Shown: positions 27,116 through 41,577, counted from the first letter of the stretch. The stretch is 64,000 nt of DNA from Nocardiopsis sp. CC223A (GCF_030766825.1 NZ_JASFDV010000018.1:30563-94562); one strand, 5' to 3'. Notes: generated by a model from the letters alone, not told the origin. Numbers and translations: made by a program.

Positions 27116-27961
27116 CTAGCGGCTCACCTCGGGGTTCCCGCCCCGATCCCGTACATCGGAGCCCTTCCACAGGGCGACCAGGACGAACGACACCGTCACC
27201 AGCAGCGCCCAGGCGCCCAGCTTGGCCGGGTGGACCAGCGCCCACACATCCGCCTGGTGGGGGTAGCGCCAGGCGTCGAGCAGCGTCGCGATGTTCTCCG
27301 CCACCCACAGGAACACGCCGATCAGCAGGAACGACAGCGACAACGGCATGTGCGGGCGCTGCGGCCCCACGGTGAAGTACACCCGTGTCCGCCAGGTCAC
27401 CGCGATCAGCAGCACCGCCAGCGGCACCCGCAGGTCCGGCAGCCAGTGGTGGGTGAGGAAGTTCGCGTAGATCGCGACGGCCACCGCCGTCACGGCCCAG
27501 GGCCGGTAGTTCTCCAGCCCCAGGTCCAGCAGCCGCCAGGCGCGCACGATGTAGGAGCCCACCGCCGCGTACATGAACCCGCTGTACAGCGGCACCCCCC
27601 ACACCACCGTCCACGCCTGCTCGGGGTAGGACCACGACCCCATGTGCACCTTGAACAGCTCGAACGCCAGCCCCACCACGTGGAAGCCCGCGATCGCGGC
27701 GATCTCCCGGCCGCTCTCCAGCCGCAGCGCCCAGAACAGCGCGGTGAGCCCCACCGCGTAGACCAGCAGCGCGTCGTAGCGGGGGATCGGCAGCGGAACG
27801 GCCGCGGACAGCGCGAAACCCGCGAACATGCACACCGCGAACGCGCAGGCGCGGGCCTGGAGCACGCCGAAGCGGATCAGTTGGGCCAGTGGGAAGGGAA
27901 GGAAGGAAAGTGTCACACGGGGTGGATGCCCGGACGGCGGCGACCGGTTCACCCCGGACAC
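27116..27961 (-). CDS. DUF817 membrane protein
   Basis: About eight transmembrane helices. Conserved blocks include FHVVGLAFELFKVHMGSW, SYPEQ, GVPLYSGFMYAAVGSY and IYANFLTHHWLPDLR, which fit DUF817, a family without known function. GTG 27961 (281 residues) has GAGAGG 9 nt upstream, lying in the loop of a GGTGTGA-N15-TCACACC inverted repeat at 27963-27991. GTG 27916 is a shorter alternative. It ends 11 bp before the polyprenyl synthase start. Confidence 0.85.
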   Translation of the reverse strand: MSGVNRSPPSGHPPRVTLSFLPFPLAQLIRFGVLQARACAFAVCMFAGFALSAAVPLPIPRYDALLVYAVGLTALFWALRLESGREIAAIAGFHVVGLAFELFKVHMGSWSYPEQAWTVVWGVPLYSGFMYAAVGSYIVRAWRLLDLGLENYRPWAVTAVAVAIYANFLTHHWLPDLRVPLAVLLIAVTWRTRVYFTVGPQRPHMPLSLSFLLIGVFLWVAENIATLLDAWRYPHQADVWALVHPAKLGAWALLVTVSFVLVALWKGSDVRDRGGNPEVSR

Positions 27962-28041
27962 GGGTGTGATCCTCTCGCCGGATCTCACACCGTGGGACGT
28001 GTCTTCCATCCGACGGAGGGGGCTTGCATAAGGTGGTGGGC

Positions 28042-28974
28042 ATGCTGGCAGCACCGACGCGCCCCGTGGCGCCACGAACCCCCGCCCCCCGAGCGAGGCA
28101 CCTGCGTGACCTGCTCCACACGGGCGAGCCGATGTTCTCCTTCGAGTTCTTCCCGCCCCGTACCCCCGCGGCCCAGGAGAAGCTCTGGCTGGCCATCCGC
28201 CAGCTTGAGGCCCTGGGCCCCGACTTCGTCTCGGTCACCTACGGCGCGGGCGGCAGCACCCGCGGGATGACGGTGGAGACCACCGAGCGCATCGCCGCCG
28301 ACACCACGCTGCTCCCGGTCGCCCACATGACCCTGGTCGACCACTCCGTCGCCGAGCTGCGCCACCTCATCGGCCGCCTGGCCGACGCCGGGGTGTCCAA
28401 CATGCTCGCGGTGCGCGGCGACCCGCCCGGCGACCCCTCCGGCCCCTGGACCAGCCACCCCGAGGGCCTGACCTACTCCGAGGAACTGGTCCGGCTCATC
28501 AAGGAGAGCGGCGACTTCTGCGTGGGCGTGGCGGCGTTCCCGTACAAGCACCCGCGCTCGGCCGACGTGGAGACCGACACCGACCACTTCGTGCGCAAGT
28601 GCGAGGCGGGCGCCGACTACGCCATCACACAGATGTTCTTCGACCCGGAGGACTACCTGCGCCTGCGCGACCGGGCGGCGGCCCGCGGCTGCGACATCCC
28701 GATCATCCCCGAGGTGTTCCCGGTGGTGCGCACCTCGTTCATCCCGCGCTCGGAGAAGCTCTCCGGCGCCCCCTTCCCGGCCGACCTGGCCGAGAAGTTC
28801 GCCTCCTACGGCGACGACGCCGCGGCGGTGCGCGCGTTCGGGATCGAGTACGCCAAGAAGATGTGCGAGCGGCTGCTGGACGAGGGCGCGCCCGGTATCC
28901 ACTTCATCACCTCGAACCAGTCCACCGCCACCAGGGAGATCTACCGGGATGTGTCGGGGCGGCTGAGCCGATGA
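28042..28974 (+). CDS. metF: 5,10-Methylenetetrahydrofolate reductase
   Basis: Reduces methylenetetrahydrofolate to 5-methyl-THF for methionine synthesis; FAD enzyme. 310 residues, with [11 protein letters not shown] near residue 37 (catalytic Glu), [21 protein letters not shown] and [15 protein letters not shown] 28042 lies 7 nt after TAAGGT, so the mRNA seems leaderless; in-frame TTG 28024 and GTG 28033/28036 fall in or before that box. It is divergent from DUF817. Its last 68 bp overlap the end of the GNAT gene on the other strand. Confidence 0.95.
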   Translation: MLAAPTRPVAPRTPAPRARHLRDLLHTGEPMFSFEFFPPRTPAAQEKLWLAIRQLEALGPDFVSVTYGAGGSTRGMTVETTERIAADTTLLPVAHMTLVDHSVAELRHLIGRLADAGVSNMLAVRGDPPGDPSGPWTSHPEGLTYSEELVRLIKESGDFCVGVAAFPYKHPRSADVETDTDHFVRKCEAGADYAITQMFFDPEDYLRLRDRAAARGCDIPIIPEVFPVVRTSFIPRSEKLSGAPFPADLAEKFASYGDDAAAVRAFGIEYAKKMCERLLDEGAPGIHFITSNQSTATREIYRDVSGRLSR

Positions 28975-29521
28975 GCGGTAGCGGCGCCGCCATGATCGAG
29001 AAGGGACGGTCGGGGCTGCCGGGGAACGAGAAGTCCTCCAGCACCTCGACGAACCCGCAGGAACGGTAGAGGTGGCGCGCCGCCGTGGGCCCGGTCCGGG
29101 TGGACAGCACCGCGGTGCGTTCGGGCCGTCCCTCGCACAGTGCGTGCAGGACGGCCCGGCCGATGCCGCGGTTCTGTGCTTCGGGGCGGACGTGCACCTC
29201 GGCGATCTCGAAGGGGTCGGCCAGCCATCGGCGCACCCCGGCCCGGCCGTCCGCGGCGCGCATCCCGGCGGCGACGGTGTCGTGCCACCACTGGCCGCGC
29301 ACGCCGTGGAAGGCGTAGGCGAAGCCGACCGGGCGGTCGTCCAGCAGCGCGATGATCGACCGGAAGCCCGGGTAGCGGGTGTGGGTGTTCATGACCGAGG
29401 CCCGTCCCGGCAGTTGCTCGGGCGGGGGGTCCATGGCCGCCTCGTACACCTGGAGCAGGGCGGGAACGGCGTGCGCGAAGGCGGCGGGGGCCAGCTCGCG
29501 CAGCTCGACATCGGCTACCAC
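28907..29521 (-). CDS. GNAT-family N-acetyltransferase
   Basis: 204 residues. The acetyl-CoA motif A is [20 protein letters not shown] (about 113-132), followed by RHLYRSCGF (motif B). The C-terminal ~25 residues run past the usual domain end, antisense to metF. GTG 29521 lies 6 nt after TAGGGT on the minus strand, again suggesting a leaderless mRNA. The substrate is unknown. Confidence 0.88.
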   Translation of the reverse strand: MVADVELRELAPAAFAHAVPALLQVYEAAMDPPPEQLPGRASVMNTHTRYPGFRSIIALLDDRPVGFAYAFHGVRGQWWHDTVAAGMRAADGRAGVRRWLADPFEIAEVHVRPEAQNRGIGRAVLHALCEGRPERTAVLSTRTGPTAARHLYRSCGFVEVLEDFSFPGSPDRPFSIMAAPLPLIGSAAPTHPGRSPWWRWTGSR

Positions 29522-29788
29522 GGCTTCACCCTAGTCTCCGAGCGGCCCCGCGTGCCGGGGTTCGGCGCGGCCGGTTCCGGCATCGGACACGGTCGGAGGG
29601 CGTCGGCGTGTCCGCCCCGGGGTCCTTGACGGGCCGCCGGGGTTGGGGTTGACTGAGCCGTGTCGAACGCCAGTTCGATCAGAGCCGCCGGGGAGACCCG
29701 GTGGCGGCGGCGCGGCCGGATCGGGGAGGGGAAGCCCCGTGTCCGTCCGCGCCGTTCGTCGTTCCGGGGCCGGGCCCCGGGAAAGACG

Positions 29789-29828
29789 AGGACCGGCCCG
29801 CCCCCGGTGACGGGGGCGGGCCGGTCCT
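29789..29828 (-). terminator. Terminator after bldD
   Basis: A perfect 18-bp stem (29789-29806 with 29811-29828) with a GTGA loop lies 33 bp past the bldD stop. On the minus strand it is followed by CGTCTTTCCC. The rest of 29522-29860 shows no gene. Confidence 0.9.
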
Positions 29829-29860
29829 GCGACGAGCCGGTGCGATCCGTGTCGGAACGG

Positions 29861-30355
29861 TCAGAAGGAGTCGACGGCGCGACGGGCCTCCGGGTCGAGG
29901 ATGCCCCAGTTGATGAGCTCCTCGGTCAGGTCGCCGGGCGACTTGTCGTAGATGACGGCGAGCGAGCGCAGGTCCTCGTGGCGGATGGACAGCACGCGAC
30001 CGTTGTAGTCACCGCGCTGGCTCTGGATGGTGGCCACGTAGCGGGACAGCGGGCCGGCCTTCTCCTGCGGCAGCTGCTGCATGCGCTCCAGGTCGATGAC
30101 CAGCTTGGGTGTCGGACCCAGGGGCGTGGGCGCGGCGCCGCCGGGCAGCAGCTCCGACATCGGCACCCCGTAGAAGTCGGCCAGCTCGGCCAGCTTCTGC
30201 ACGGTGACGGCGCGGTCGCCGCGCTCGTAGGAGCCCACCACGACGGCCTTCCAGCGTCCGTGGGACTTCTCCTCCACTCCGTGAAGGGACAGGCCCTGCT
30301 GGGTGCGGATGGCACGCAGTCGCGCGCCGAGGGACTTGGCGTATTCGGATGGCAT
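29861..30355 (-). CDS. bldD: BldD, c-di-GMP-responsive developmental regulator
   Basis: Master repressor of sporulation genes in filamentous actinomycetes; c-di-GMP tetramers bridge two BldD C-terminal domains and drive DNA binding. 164 residues: an XRE-type HTH (about 7-70) with GLSLHGVEEK, GRWKAVVVGSYERGDRA, and a C-terminal domain from ~85. The ligand motif is R114-G-D116-X8-R125-H-E-D128, where streptomycetes have RQDD; the charged residues are kept. ATG 30355 is preceded by GGGAG at a long spacing. The upstream region is long, and BldD is known to autoregulate in Streptomyces. Confidence 0.96.
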   Translation of the reverse strand: MPSEYAKSLGARLRAIRTQQGLSLHGVEEKSHGRWKAVVVGSYERGDRAVTVQKLAELADFYGVPMSELLPGGAAPTPLGPTPKLVIDLERMQQLPQEKAGPLSRYVATIQSQRGDYNGRVLSIRHEDLRSLAVIYDKSPGDLTEELINWGILDPEARRAVDSF

Positions 30356-30556
30356 CTTCTTGTCGCTCCCGGCCGTGACAGTGGCTGGCGTGGTGGGGGA
30401 GGCGCCCGCGGGGCCCGACGGCGGCGCCGCCGGGGGTCACGGGGTGCAACCCCACCCGGTAATGGTTACAGACAGTGACGGTAGGGGGGTCTGTCCCCCA
30501 GGTCAAGCCGTTGGTGTGAAACGCGACTAATCAGTGGCCAAACCGTGCGTAAGTGA

Positions 30557-31539
<983 letters not shown>

Positions 31540-31540
<1 letters not shown>

Positions 31541-32448
31541 TGCGCCACCTGCTCTCCACCGGGGACCTCACCCGCGACGAGGCCGTCCTCATCCTGGACA
31601 CCGCCGCCGAGCTCGCCCAGGTCGGCGACCGCTCCGTCAAGAAGCTCCCCACCCTGCGCGGCCGTACCGTGGTCAACCTCTTCTACGAGGACTCCACCCG
31701 CACCCGCACCTCCTTCGAGATCGCGGCCAAACGCCTGTCGGCCGACGTCGTCAACTTCTCCGCCAAGGGCTCCAGCGTCTCCAAGGGCGAGAGCCTCAAG
31801 GACACCGCCCTCACCCTCCAGGCCATGGGGGCCGACGGCGTCGTCATCCGCCACAGCGCCTCCGGCGCCGCCCACCGCCTGGCGAACTGGGTGGACGGAT
31901 CGGTCCTCAACGCGGGCGACGGCACCCACGAGCACCCCACCCAGGCCCTGCTCGACGCCTACACCGTGCGCGCACGCCTGGGCCGCCTGGAGGGCCTGCG
32001 CGTCGCCATCGTCGGCGACATCCTGCACAGCCGGGTGGCCCGCTCCAACGTTCTGCTGCTCACCACCCTGGGCGCCCACGTCACACTGGTCGCCCCGCCC
32101 ACGCTGCTGCCGGTCTCGGTGCACACCTGGCCCTGCGAGGTCTCCTACGACCTCGACGACGTCCTGCCCAAGTCCGACGTCGTCATGATGCTGCGGGTGC
32201 AGGCCGAGCGCATGCACGCCTCCTTCTTCCCCTCCGTGCGCGAGTACAGCCGCGGCTACGGGATCGACGGCGCCCGCCTGGCCCGCATGCCCGAGGACGC
32301 CATCGTCATGCACCCCGGCCCGATGGTCCGCGGCATGGAGATATCCGCCGAGGTCGCCGACTCCCCGCGCTGCACCGTCGTCGAACAGGTCGCCAACGGC
32401 GTCAGCCTGCGCATGGCCGTGCTCTACCTGCTGCTCGGCGGCTCCTGA
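31540..32448 (+). CDS. pyrB: Aspartate carbamoyltransferase catalytic subunit
   Basis: Makes carbamoyl aspartate, the second step of pyrimidine synthesis. 302 residues with the carbamoyl phosphate motif [13 protein letters not shown] (about 47-59), KGESLKDT and EHPTQALLD. The start overlaps the pyrR stop by one base (TGATG). There is no pyrI regulatory subunit nearby. Confidence 0.97.
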
Positions 32449-32554
32449 ACCACCCGGCGCGCCCGCACCGGCGCGCCCGGCGCGGCTCCCGGCGGACCAC
32501 CGCCGCCCGCGCCCGCGCACTTGCCACCAACGACCACTGAGGAACGAAACCGCG

Positions 32555-33856
32555 ATGCCCGACACCCACGGACCGCACCTGATCCGCGGTGCCCGCCCGC
32601 TCGGCGGCGACCCCGTCGACATCCTGCTCGCCGACGGCCGGATCGCCGCGATCGGAACCGACCCGACCGCCCCCGAGGGGGCCGAGGTCGTGGACGGCAC
32701 CGGGCTGATCGCCCTGCCCGGCCTGGTGGACCTGCACACCCACCTGCGCGAGCCCGGGCGCGAGGACGCCGAGACCGTCGAGACCGGCTCCCGCTCCGCC
32801 GCCATGGGCGGCTACACCGCCGTGCACGCCATGGCCAACACCGACCCCGTCGCCGACACCGCCGGCGTCGTCGAGCAGGTCTGGCGGCTGGGCCGCGAGG
32901 CCGGGTACTGCGACGTGCGCCCCGTCGGCGCCGTCACCGTCGGCCTGGCCGGCGAGCGCCTCTCCGAGATCGGCGCCATGGCCAAGTCCGCCGCCGCCGT
33001 CCGCGTCTTCTCCGACGACGGCATCTGCGTCTCCGACGCCCTGCTCATGCGCCGCGCCCTGGAGTACGTCAAGGCGTTCGACGGCGTCGTCGCCCAGCAC
33101 GCCCAGGAGCCCCGACTGACGGAGGGCGCCCAGATGAACGAGGGCTGCGTCTCCGACCGCCTCGGCCTGCCCGGCTGGCCCGCCGTCGCGGAGGAGGCGA
33201 TCATCGCCCGCGACTGCCTGCTCGCCCAGCACGTCGGATCGCGCCTGCACGTGTGCCACGTCTCCACCAAGGGCTCGGTCGACATCATCCGCTGGGCCAA
33301 GGCCCGCGGCTGCGACGTGACCGCCGAGGTCACCCCGCACCACCTGCTGCTCACCGACGAGCTGGTGGAGAACTACGACCCGATCTACAAGGTCAACCCG
33401 CCGCTGCGCACCGCCGAGGACGTGCAGGCGCTGCGCGAGGGCCTGGCCGACGGGACCATCGACGTCGTCGCCACCGACCACGCCCCCCACCCCGTGGAGG
33501 CCAAGGAGACCGAGTGGTCCACGGCCGCCATGGGTATGGTCGGCCTCGAAACGGCGCTGGCGGTCGTGCAGCGGACGATGGTCGACACCGGACTGCTGAC
33601 CTGGGCCGACGTCGCCGACCGTATGTCCGCGGCGCCCGCCCGCATCGGCCGGGTCGCCGACCACGGCCGCGACCTGGCGGTCGGCGAGCCCGCCAACGTG
33701 GTCCTGTACGACCCCGCCGCGCCCTACGAGGCGGACGGCGCGGCCATGGTCACCAAGAGCAGCAACACGCCCTTCCGGGGCATGACCCTGCCCGGCCGGG
33801 TGCGCGCCACGTTCCTGCGCGGCGCCCCCACGGTCCTCGCGGGGGAGATCAAGTGA
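32555..33856 (+). CDS. pyrC: Dihydroorotase
   Basis: Cyclises carbamoyl aspartate to dihydroorotate. 433 residues, class I amidohydrolase with zinc ligands in [10 protein letters not shown] (about residues 60-69), later [19 protein letters not shown] and catalytic Asp in ATDHAPH. The ATG has GAGGAACG upstream. A 106-bp gap separates it from pyrB. Confidence 0.96.
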   Translation: MPDTHGPHLIRGARPLGGDPVDILLADGRIAAIGTDPTAPEGAEVVDGTGLIALPGLVDLHTHLREPGREDAETVETGSRSAAMGGYTAVHAMANTDPVADTAGVVEQVWRLGREAGYCDVRPVGAVTVGLAGERLSEIGAMAKSAAAVRVFSDDGICVSDALLMRRALEYVKAFDGVVAQHAQEPRLTEGAQMNEGCVSDRLGLPGWPAVAEEAIIARDCLLAQHVGSRLHVCHVSTKGSVDIIRWAKARGCDVTAEVTPHHLLLTDELVENYDPIYKVNPPLRTAEDVQALREGLADGTIDVVATDHAPHPVEAKETEWSTAAMGMVGLETALAVVQRTMVDTGLLTWADVADRMSAAPARIGRVADHGRDLAVGEPANVVLYDPAAPYEADGAAMVTKSSNTPFRGMTLPGRVRATFLRGAPTVLAGEIK

Positions 33857-33909
33857 ACAACGCAGTGAGCAGCGCCCGGGCCGTGCCCGGTGCCGCAGAG
33901 GGGGGAAAC

Positions 33910-35058
33910 GTGTCAGAGGCAACCGGCGGACCGGCGATCCTGGTCCTGGAGGACGGCCGGGTCTTCCACGGCCGCTCCTTCGGCGCGACCGGCGAGACCT
34001 TCGGTGAGATCGTCTTCAACACCGGGATGACCGGCTACCAGGAGACCCTCACCGACCCCTCCTACCACCGCCAGATCGTCGCGATGACCGCGCCGCACAT
34101 CGGCAACACCGGCGTCAACGACGACGACCCCGAGTCCGGCCGCATCTGGGTCGCCGGGTACGTCGTCCGCGAACCCGCCCGCATCCCCTCCAACTGGCGC
34201 GCCCAGCGCACCCTGGACGAGGAGCTGCGCCGCCAGGACGTCGTCGGCATCGCCATGACCGGCACCCGCGCCCTCACCCGCCACCTGCGCGACAAGGGCG
34301 CCATGCGGGCCGCCGTCAGCAGCGTCGAGACCGACCCGAAGGCCCTGCTGGCCCGCGTCCTGGAGCAGCCCCGCATGGCCGGGGCCGACCTGGCCGGCGA
34401 GGTCAGCACCGACGCGCCCTACGAGGTCCTGCCGCCCGAGGGCGTCGAGACCCGCTTCCACGTCGCCGCCGTCGACCTGGGCATCAAGGCCATGACGCCG
34501 CAGCGCCTCGCCGAGCGCGGCTGCAAGGTCACCGTGCTGCCCTCCTCCGCCACCGCCGAGGACCTCCTCGCCCTGGACCCGGACGGCGTGTTCTTCAGCA
34601 ACGGCCCCGGCGACCCCGCCACCGCCGACGGCCCCGTCGCCGCCATGCGCGGGGTCCTCGACGCGGGCAGGCCGCTGTTCGGGATCTGCTTCGGCAACCA
34701 GATCCTCGGCCGCGCACTGGGCCTGGGCACCTACAAGCTGCCCTTCGGCCACCGCGGAGTGAACCAGCCGGTCATCGACACCGCCACCGGCAAGGTCTCC
34801 ATCACCAGCCAGAACCACGGGTTCGCCGTGGACGCGCCGCTCGAAGGCACCTTCGAGACCCCCTACGGGCGCGCGCAGGTCAGCCACATCGGCCTCAACG
34901 ACCAGGTCGTCGAGGGCCTGCGGCTGCTGGACCGCCCCGTGTTCAGCGTCCAGTTCCACCCGGAGGCCGCCGCCGGCCCCCACGACGCCGCCGGACTCTT
35001 CGACGAGTTCGTCGACCTGATGTCCGCCGCCCAGCCCACCGCGGCTGCCGAGCAGTAA
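33910..35058 (+). CDS. carA: Carbamoyl phosphate synthase small (glutaminase) subunit
   Basis: Hydrolyses glutamine and channels ammonia to CarB. 382 residues: N-terminal CarA domain ([18 protein letters not shown]) and class I glutaminase with nucleophile Cys in GICFGNQ and the HPE pair in [12 protein letters not shown] 33910 has a strong GAGGGGGG 4 nt upstream. An in-frame GTG at 33853 overlapping the pyrC stop would add 19 residues; it cannot be excluded. Confidence 0.95.
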   Translation: MSEATGGPAILVLEDGRVFHGRSFGATGETFGEIVFNTGMTGYQETLTDPSYHRQIVAMTAPHIGNTGVNDDDPESGRIWVAGYVVREPARIPSNWRAQRTLDEELRRQDVVGIAMTGTRALTRHLRDKGAMRAAVSSVETDPKALLARVLEQPRMAGADLAGEVSTDAPYEVLPPEGVETRFHVAAVDLGIKAMTPQRLAERGCKVTVLPSSATAEDLLALDPDGVFFSNGPGDPATADGPVAAMRGVLDAGRPLFGICFGNQILGRALGLGTYKLPFGHRGVNQPVIDTATGKVSITSQNHGFAVDAPLEGTFETPYGRAQVSHIGLNDQVVEGLRLLDRPVFSVQFHPEAAAGPHDAAGLFDEFVDLMSAAQPTAAAEQ

Positions 35059-35070
35059 GGAAGCAAGAGC

Positions 35071-38373
<3,303 letters not shown>

Positions 38374-38446
38374 TCCCCGGCCCCCGCGCCGGAGCCCCGG
38401 CGGCCGTCGCACCGGTACGGCTCTAGGCTGTAGGGAACCGGACGGC

Positions 38447-38478
38447 GGGGCGCCGCGGTGGGCACACCGCGGCGCCCC
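38447..38478 (+). terminator. GC hairpin downstream of carB
   Basis: A perfect 14-bp stem (38447-38460 with 38465-38478) with a GGCA loop lies 73 bp after carB; no T-run. It would attenuate read-through into pyrK if it works as a terminator. Confidence 0.5.
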
Positions 38479-38494
38479 CGGGCACACGGCGCTA

Positions 38495-38631
38495 GGGCGT
38501 GTTCCGTGGGTGCTTTCGTTCGGTTCGGCGCTTGCGCCGAGTGAAGGGAGCGGTTCCCGGGCAATCTCTCGCAAGACGCCCAGCGAGAGGCGGCCTGGAC
38601 CGCGACCCGGAATGATCCGCGGAACACGCCC
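38495..38631. mobile_element. MITE-like 137-bp element inside the pyr cluster
   Basis: GGGCGTGTTCCGTGG (38495-38509) and CCGCGGAACACGCCC (38617-38631) are 15-bp inverted ends with one mismatch. The 107 bp between them encode nothing and contain short hairpins, including one from a CGGCGC-TT-GCGCCG sequence. No clear target duplication is visible (flanks CTA and CGG). It lies between carB and pyrK, 21 bp before the pyrK start. Confidence 0.65.
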
Positions 38632-38652
38632 CGGAGAGGCCACATCCAGACG

Positions 38653-39552
38653 ATGAGCGACTACGGACCGGTGCAGGTCAGGTGCCCCGTGCTGAACGTG
38701 CGCAGGGTGGACGCCTACTACGCCATCACCGTCGTCGCCCCCGGGATCGCCGAGCGGTTCCGCTCGGGCCAGTTCGTGTCGGTGGCGGTGGGCGGCGACC
38801 ACTCCAGCACGCTGCTGCGGCGTCCCTTCGCCATCCACGACGTCAAGCCCGACTACGGCGGCACCGTCGAGTTCCTGTTCGCGGTGCGCGGCACCGGTAC
38901 GGCCTGGCTGGCCGAGCGGCGCTCCCGCGACCTGCTCGACGTCGTCGGGCCGCTGGGGCGGCCCTTCCCGCTGCCGCGTGACCCGGTCAACTGTGTTCTG
39001 GTCGGCGGCGGCTCGGGCAGCGCCCCGCTGTTCCCGCTGGCGCAGTCGCTGCGCCGCCGGGGCTGCCGGGTGGACTTCGTACTGGGCGGGGCCTCCGCCG
39101 ACCGGGTGTTCAGCGCCATCACGGCCCGCCGGATCGCCGAGACCGCCGTCTTCACCACCGACGACGGCTCCTTCGGGACCCGGGGCCGGGTCACCGACGT
39201 CCTGGGTCGGGTCATCGAGGAGTGCCGTTCCGACGTGGTCTACACCTGCGGCCCCATGCCGATGCTGCGCGCGGTCACCGCCGTCGCCGGCACCCACGGC
39301 ATCCCCGTGCAGGTGTCGGTCGAGGAGACCATGGCCTGCGGCACCGGGATCTGCATGACCTGCGTGATCCCGGTGGTGGGGGAGGACGGCATCACCCGCA
39401 TGGTCCGCTCCTGCGTGGACGGCCCGGTGTTCCGGGGTGAGCAGGTGCGCTTCGACGACGTGGGCACCATCCCCTTCGACGCGCTGGGCGCGCCCGGCTG
39501 GAAGGGCGCCGGGTCCTCCCGACCCGCCGAGTCGGCCCGCGACATCGCCTGA
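38653..39552 (+). CDS. pyrK: Dihydroorotate dehydrogenase electron transfer subunit PyrK
   Basis: FAD/[2Fe-2S] partner that passes electrons from dihydroorotate dehydrogenase to NAD. 299 residues: FAD domain with LRRPFAIHD (about 55-63), NAD domain with LVGGGSGSAPL, and [2Fe-2S] cysteines 229, 234, 237 and 254 in ETMACGTGICMTCV and VRSCVDG. The ATG lacks a well-spaced ribosome binding site (GGAGAGG is 13 nt upstream), perhaps because of the adjacent insertion. Confidence 0.94.
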   Translation: MSDYGPVQVRCPVLNVRRVDAYYAITVVAPGIAERFRSGQFVSVAVGGDHSSTLLRRPFAIHDVKPDYGGTVEFLFAVRGTGTAWLAERRSRDLLDVVGPLGRPFPLPRDPVNCVLVGGGSGSAPLFPLAQSLRRRGCRVDFVLGGASADRVFSAITARRIAETAVFTTDDGSFGTRGRVTDVLGRVIEECRSDVVYTCGPMPMLRAVTAVAGTHGIPVQVSVEETMACGTGICMTCVIPVVGEDGITRMVRSCVDGPVFRGEQVRFDDVGTIPFDALGAPGWKGAGSSRPAESARDIA

Positions 39553-39601
39553 CCGTGCGGACGCGCCCGCCGACCCCACACCACAGATCGGGAAGGACAC
39601 G

Positions 39602-40543
39602 GTGAACACAGACCTGAGAGTCCGGCTGGGCGCCCTGGAGCTGCCCAACCCGGTGGTGACCGCCGCCGGGTGCGCCGGTTCGGGCCGCGAGCTGGCCCAG
39701 TTCTTCGACATCGCCGACATCGGCGCCGTCACCACCAAGTCCGTGATGCTGGAACCGCACGCCGGACGCCCGGCGCCGCGCATGGCCGAGACGCCCAGCG
39801 GCATGCTCAGCACCACCGGCATGCAGGGGCCGGGCGTGGACGTGTTCCTCCAGCGCGACCTGCCGTGGCTGCTGGCCCGGGGCGGGCGGGCCATCGTCTC
39901 CGTCGCGGGCTCGGGCACCGCCGAGTTCGGCGAGCTGGCCCGGAGGATCTCCGCGGAACCGGGGGTGGGCGCGATCGAGGTCAACCTGTCGTGCCCGGAC
40001 CCGGCCGACCCCGACGGGCGCCGGTTCGCCGACGACGCCGCGCGGGCGGCCGCCGTGGTGAGCACCGTGCGTTCGCACGCCCGGTCGGACCTGCCGGTGC
40101 TGGCCAAGCTCGCGGCGGACGTACCCGACGTGGTGGCGCTGGCGGTCGCCTGCGCCGAGGCCCGTGCGGACGGCCTGTCGATGATCAACACGGTGCGCGG
40201 TATGGCCGTGGACCCGCGGACGCTGCGCCCGGCGGTGGCCGGGGGCATCGGCGGCCTGTCGGGCCCTGCCATCCGGCCGTTGGCGGTGGGCTGCGTGTAC
40301 CGGGTCCACGAGGCGCTGCCGGAGGTGCCGATCATCGGGATGGGCGGTGTGCGCACCGGGGGCGACGTCGTGGAGTTCATGGCGGCCGGGGCCAGCGCGG
40401 TCGCCGTGGGAACGGTCAACTTCTCCGACCCCTCGGCGTGCGTGCGGGTGTTGCGCGAGTTCACCGAGGCGCTGGAGGCCAAGGGCGTCCGCCGGGCCGG
40501 GGATCTGGTGGGCGCCGCCCACCGACCCGGGGTCGGGGTGTGA
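39602..40543 (+). CDS. pyrD: Dihydroorotate dehydrogenase, class 1B catalytic subunit
   Basis: FMN enzyme oxidising dihydroorotate to orotate with PyrK and NAD. 313 residues with LPNPVVTAAGCAGSG, VNLSCPDP (catalytic Cys region), MINTVRGMAVD and GMGGVRTGGDVVEFM. The cysteine and the adjacent pyrK place it in class 1B, not the membrane-bound quinone class 2 found in streptomycetes and mycobacteria. GTG 39602 has GGGAAGGA upstream. It lies 49 bp after pyrK. Confidence 0.95.
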   Translation: MNTDLRVRLGALELPNPVVTAAGCAGSGRELAQFFDIADIGAVTTKSVMLEPHAGRPAPRMAETPSGMLSTTGMQGPGVDVFLQRDLPWLLARGGRAIVSVAGSGTAEFGELARRISAEPGVGAIEVNLSCPDPADPDGRRFADDAARAAAVVSTVRSHARSDLPVLAKLAADVPDVVALAVACAEARADGLSMINTVRGMAVDPRTLRPAVAGGIGGLSGPAIRPLAVGCVYRVHEALPEVPIIGMGGVRTGGDVVEFMAAGASAVAVGTVNFSDPSACVRVLREFTEALEAKGVRRAGDLVGAAHRPGVGV

Positions 40544-40848
40544 GGGGCCCGCCCGGTCCGCGCATGCCCTGACCGGCCTGAACGGCGCTGAGGTGGCGCT
40601 GTGCGATCGAACGCCTGCGCCCCGGTGCGGATGGGTCGGAACTCGGGCAAAGGCCGCCTACGGCCGCGTGGGCGGTCGTTACGGCGAAGTGACCCTCATC
40701 GGGCGCATGAAGCGCCCGGTTCTGGGAACCGCACACCATGTCGGTGTGCACAGGACGGTGAACGTGCATTCGTAATCACGTTCGTAAGAACGCGGGCGAA
40801 TGGGACGCATCGGCCACGGGGCCGATGGCACACGAAAGGGAGTAATCG
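40544..40848. other. pyrD-pyrF intergenic region with palindrome
   Basis: No gene seen. CGTTC-GTAA-GAACG at 40779-40792 is a perfect 5-bp inverted repeat, preceded by a direct repeat of TTCGTAA (40769 and 40781). It has the opposite arm order from the actinobacterial SOS box, so it is not a LexA site. It may mark a separate pyrF promoter. Confidence 0.5.
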
Positions 40849-41556
40849 ATGACCGCGCCTTCCGCGCCCATCGCAGTCGCGATCGACGCCAAGGAGATCG
40901 AGACCGCTGCGATCTGGGCTTCGGCGGTCGCCCCCCACGTCAGCACGGTCAAGGTGGGGCTGGAGCTCTACCTGCGCTACGGCCCCGAGGTCGTCAGCGC
41001 GGTGCGCGGCGCCAACCGGGTCGGTGTCTTCCTCGACCTCAAGCTCCACGACATCCCGGCGACGGTCGCGGGGGCGGCGCGCAGCGTCGCCGGGCTCAAG
41101 CCCGCCATCCTGACCGTGCACGCCGGGGGAGGGGCGGACATGGTCCGGGCCGCGGTGGAGGCCGCCCCGGACACCAAGATCGCCGCCGTGACGGTGCTCA
41201 CCTCGATGGACGAGAAGGACCTGGAGCAGGTGGGGCTGCTCGGACCGGCTCGTGACGCGGTGCGCCGGCTGGCGGTGCTGGCGGTGGGCGCCGGGGCCCG
41301 TGCCCTGGTCTGCTCGCCCCAGGAGGTGGCCCTCGTGCGCGCCGAAGTGGGCCCCGACATCACCCTCATCACGCCGGGCGTGCGCCCGGCGGGGGCGGAC
41401 AAGGGTGATCAGTCGCGGGTGGCGACCCCGGAGGAGGCCATCGCGGCGGGGGCGGACCTTCTGGTCATCGGCCGCCCCATCACCCGGGCGCCGGACCCCG
41501 GCGCGGCGGCGGCCGCCATCGCGGAGGCCGTGCGCCGTGCCGGGGCCCGGGTCTGA
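40849..41556 (+). CDS. pyrF: Orotidine 5'-phosphate decarboxylase
   Basis: Last step to UMP. 235 residues, short bacterial type, with the catalytic Asp-Lys-Asp array in [13 protein letters not shown] (about residues 61-73) and the phosphate loop [10 protein letters not shown]. The ATG has AAGGGAG 6 nt upstream. It follows pyrD after 305 bp, so it may have its own promoter. Confidence 0.95.
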   Translation: MTAPSAPIAVAIDAKEIETAAIWASAVAPHVSTVKVGLELYLRYGPEVVSAVRGANRVGVFLDLKLHDIPATVAGAARSVAGLKPAILTVHAGGGADMVRAAVEAAPDTKIAAVTVLTSMDEKDLEQVGLLGPARDAVRRLAVLAVGAGARALVCSPQEVALVRAEVGPDITLITPGVRPAGADKGDQSRVATPEEAIAAGADLLVIGRPITRAPDPGAAAAAIAEAVRRAGARV

Positions 41557-41577
41557 CGCCCGGGGGAGGCCAGATTC

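Noticed and set aside
40779..40792. Possible LexA/SOS box before pyrF
   Set aside because: The arms are CGTTC/GAACG, the reverse order of the actinobacterial CGAAC-N4-GTTCG box.
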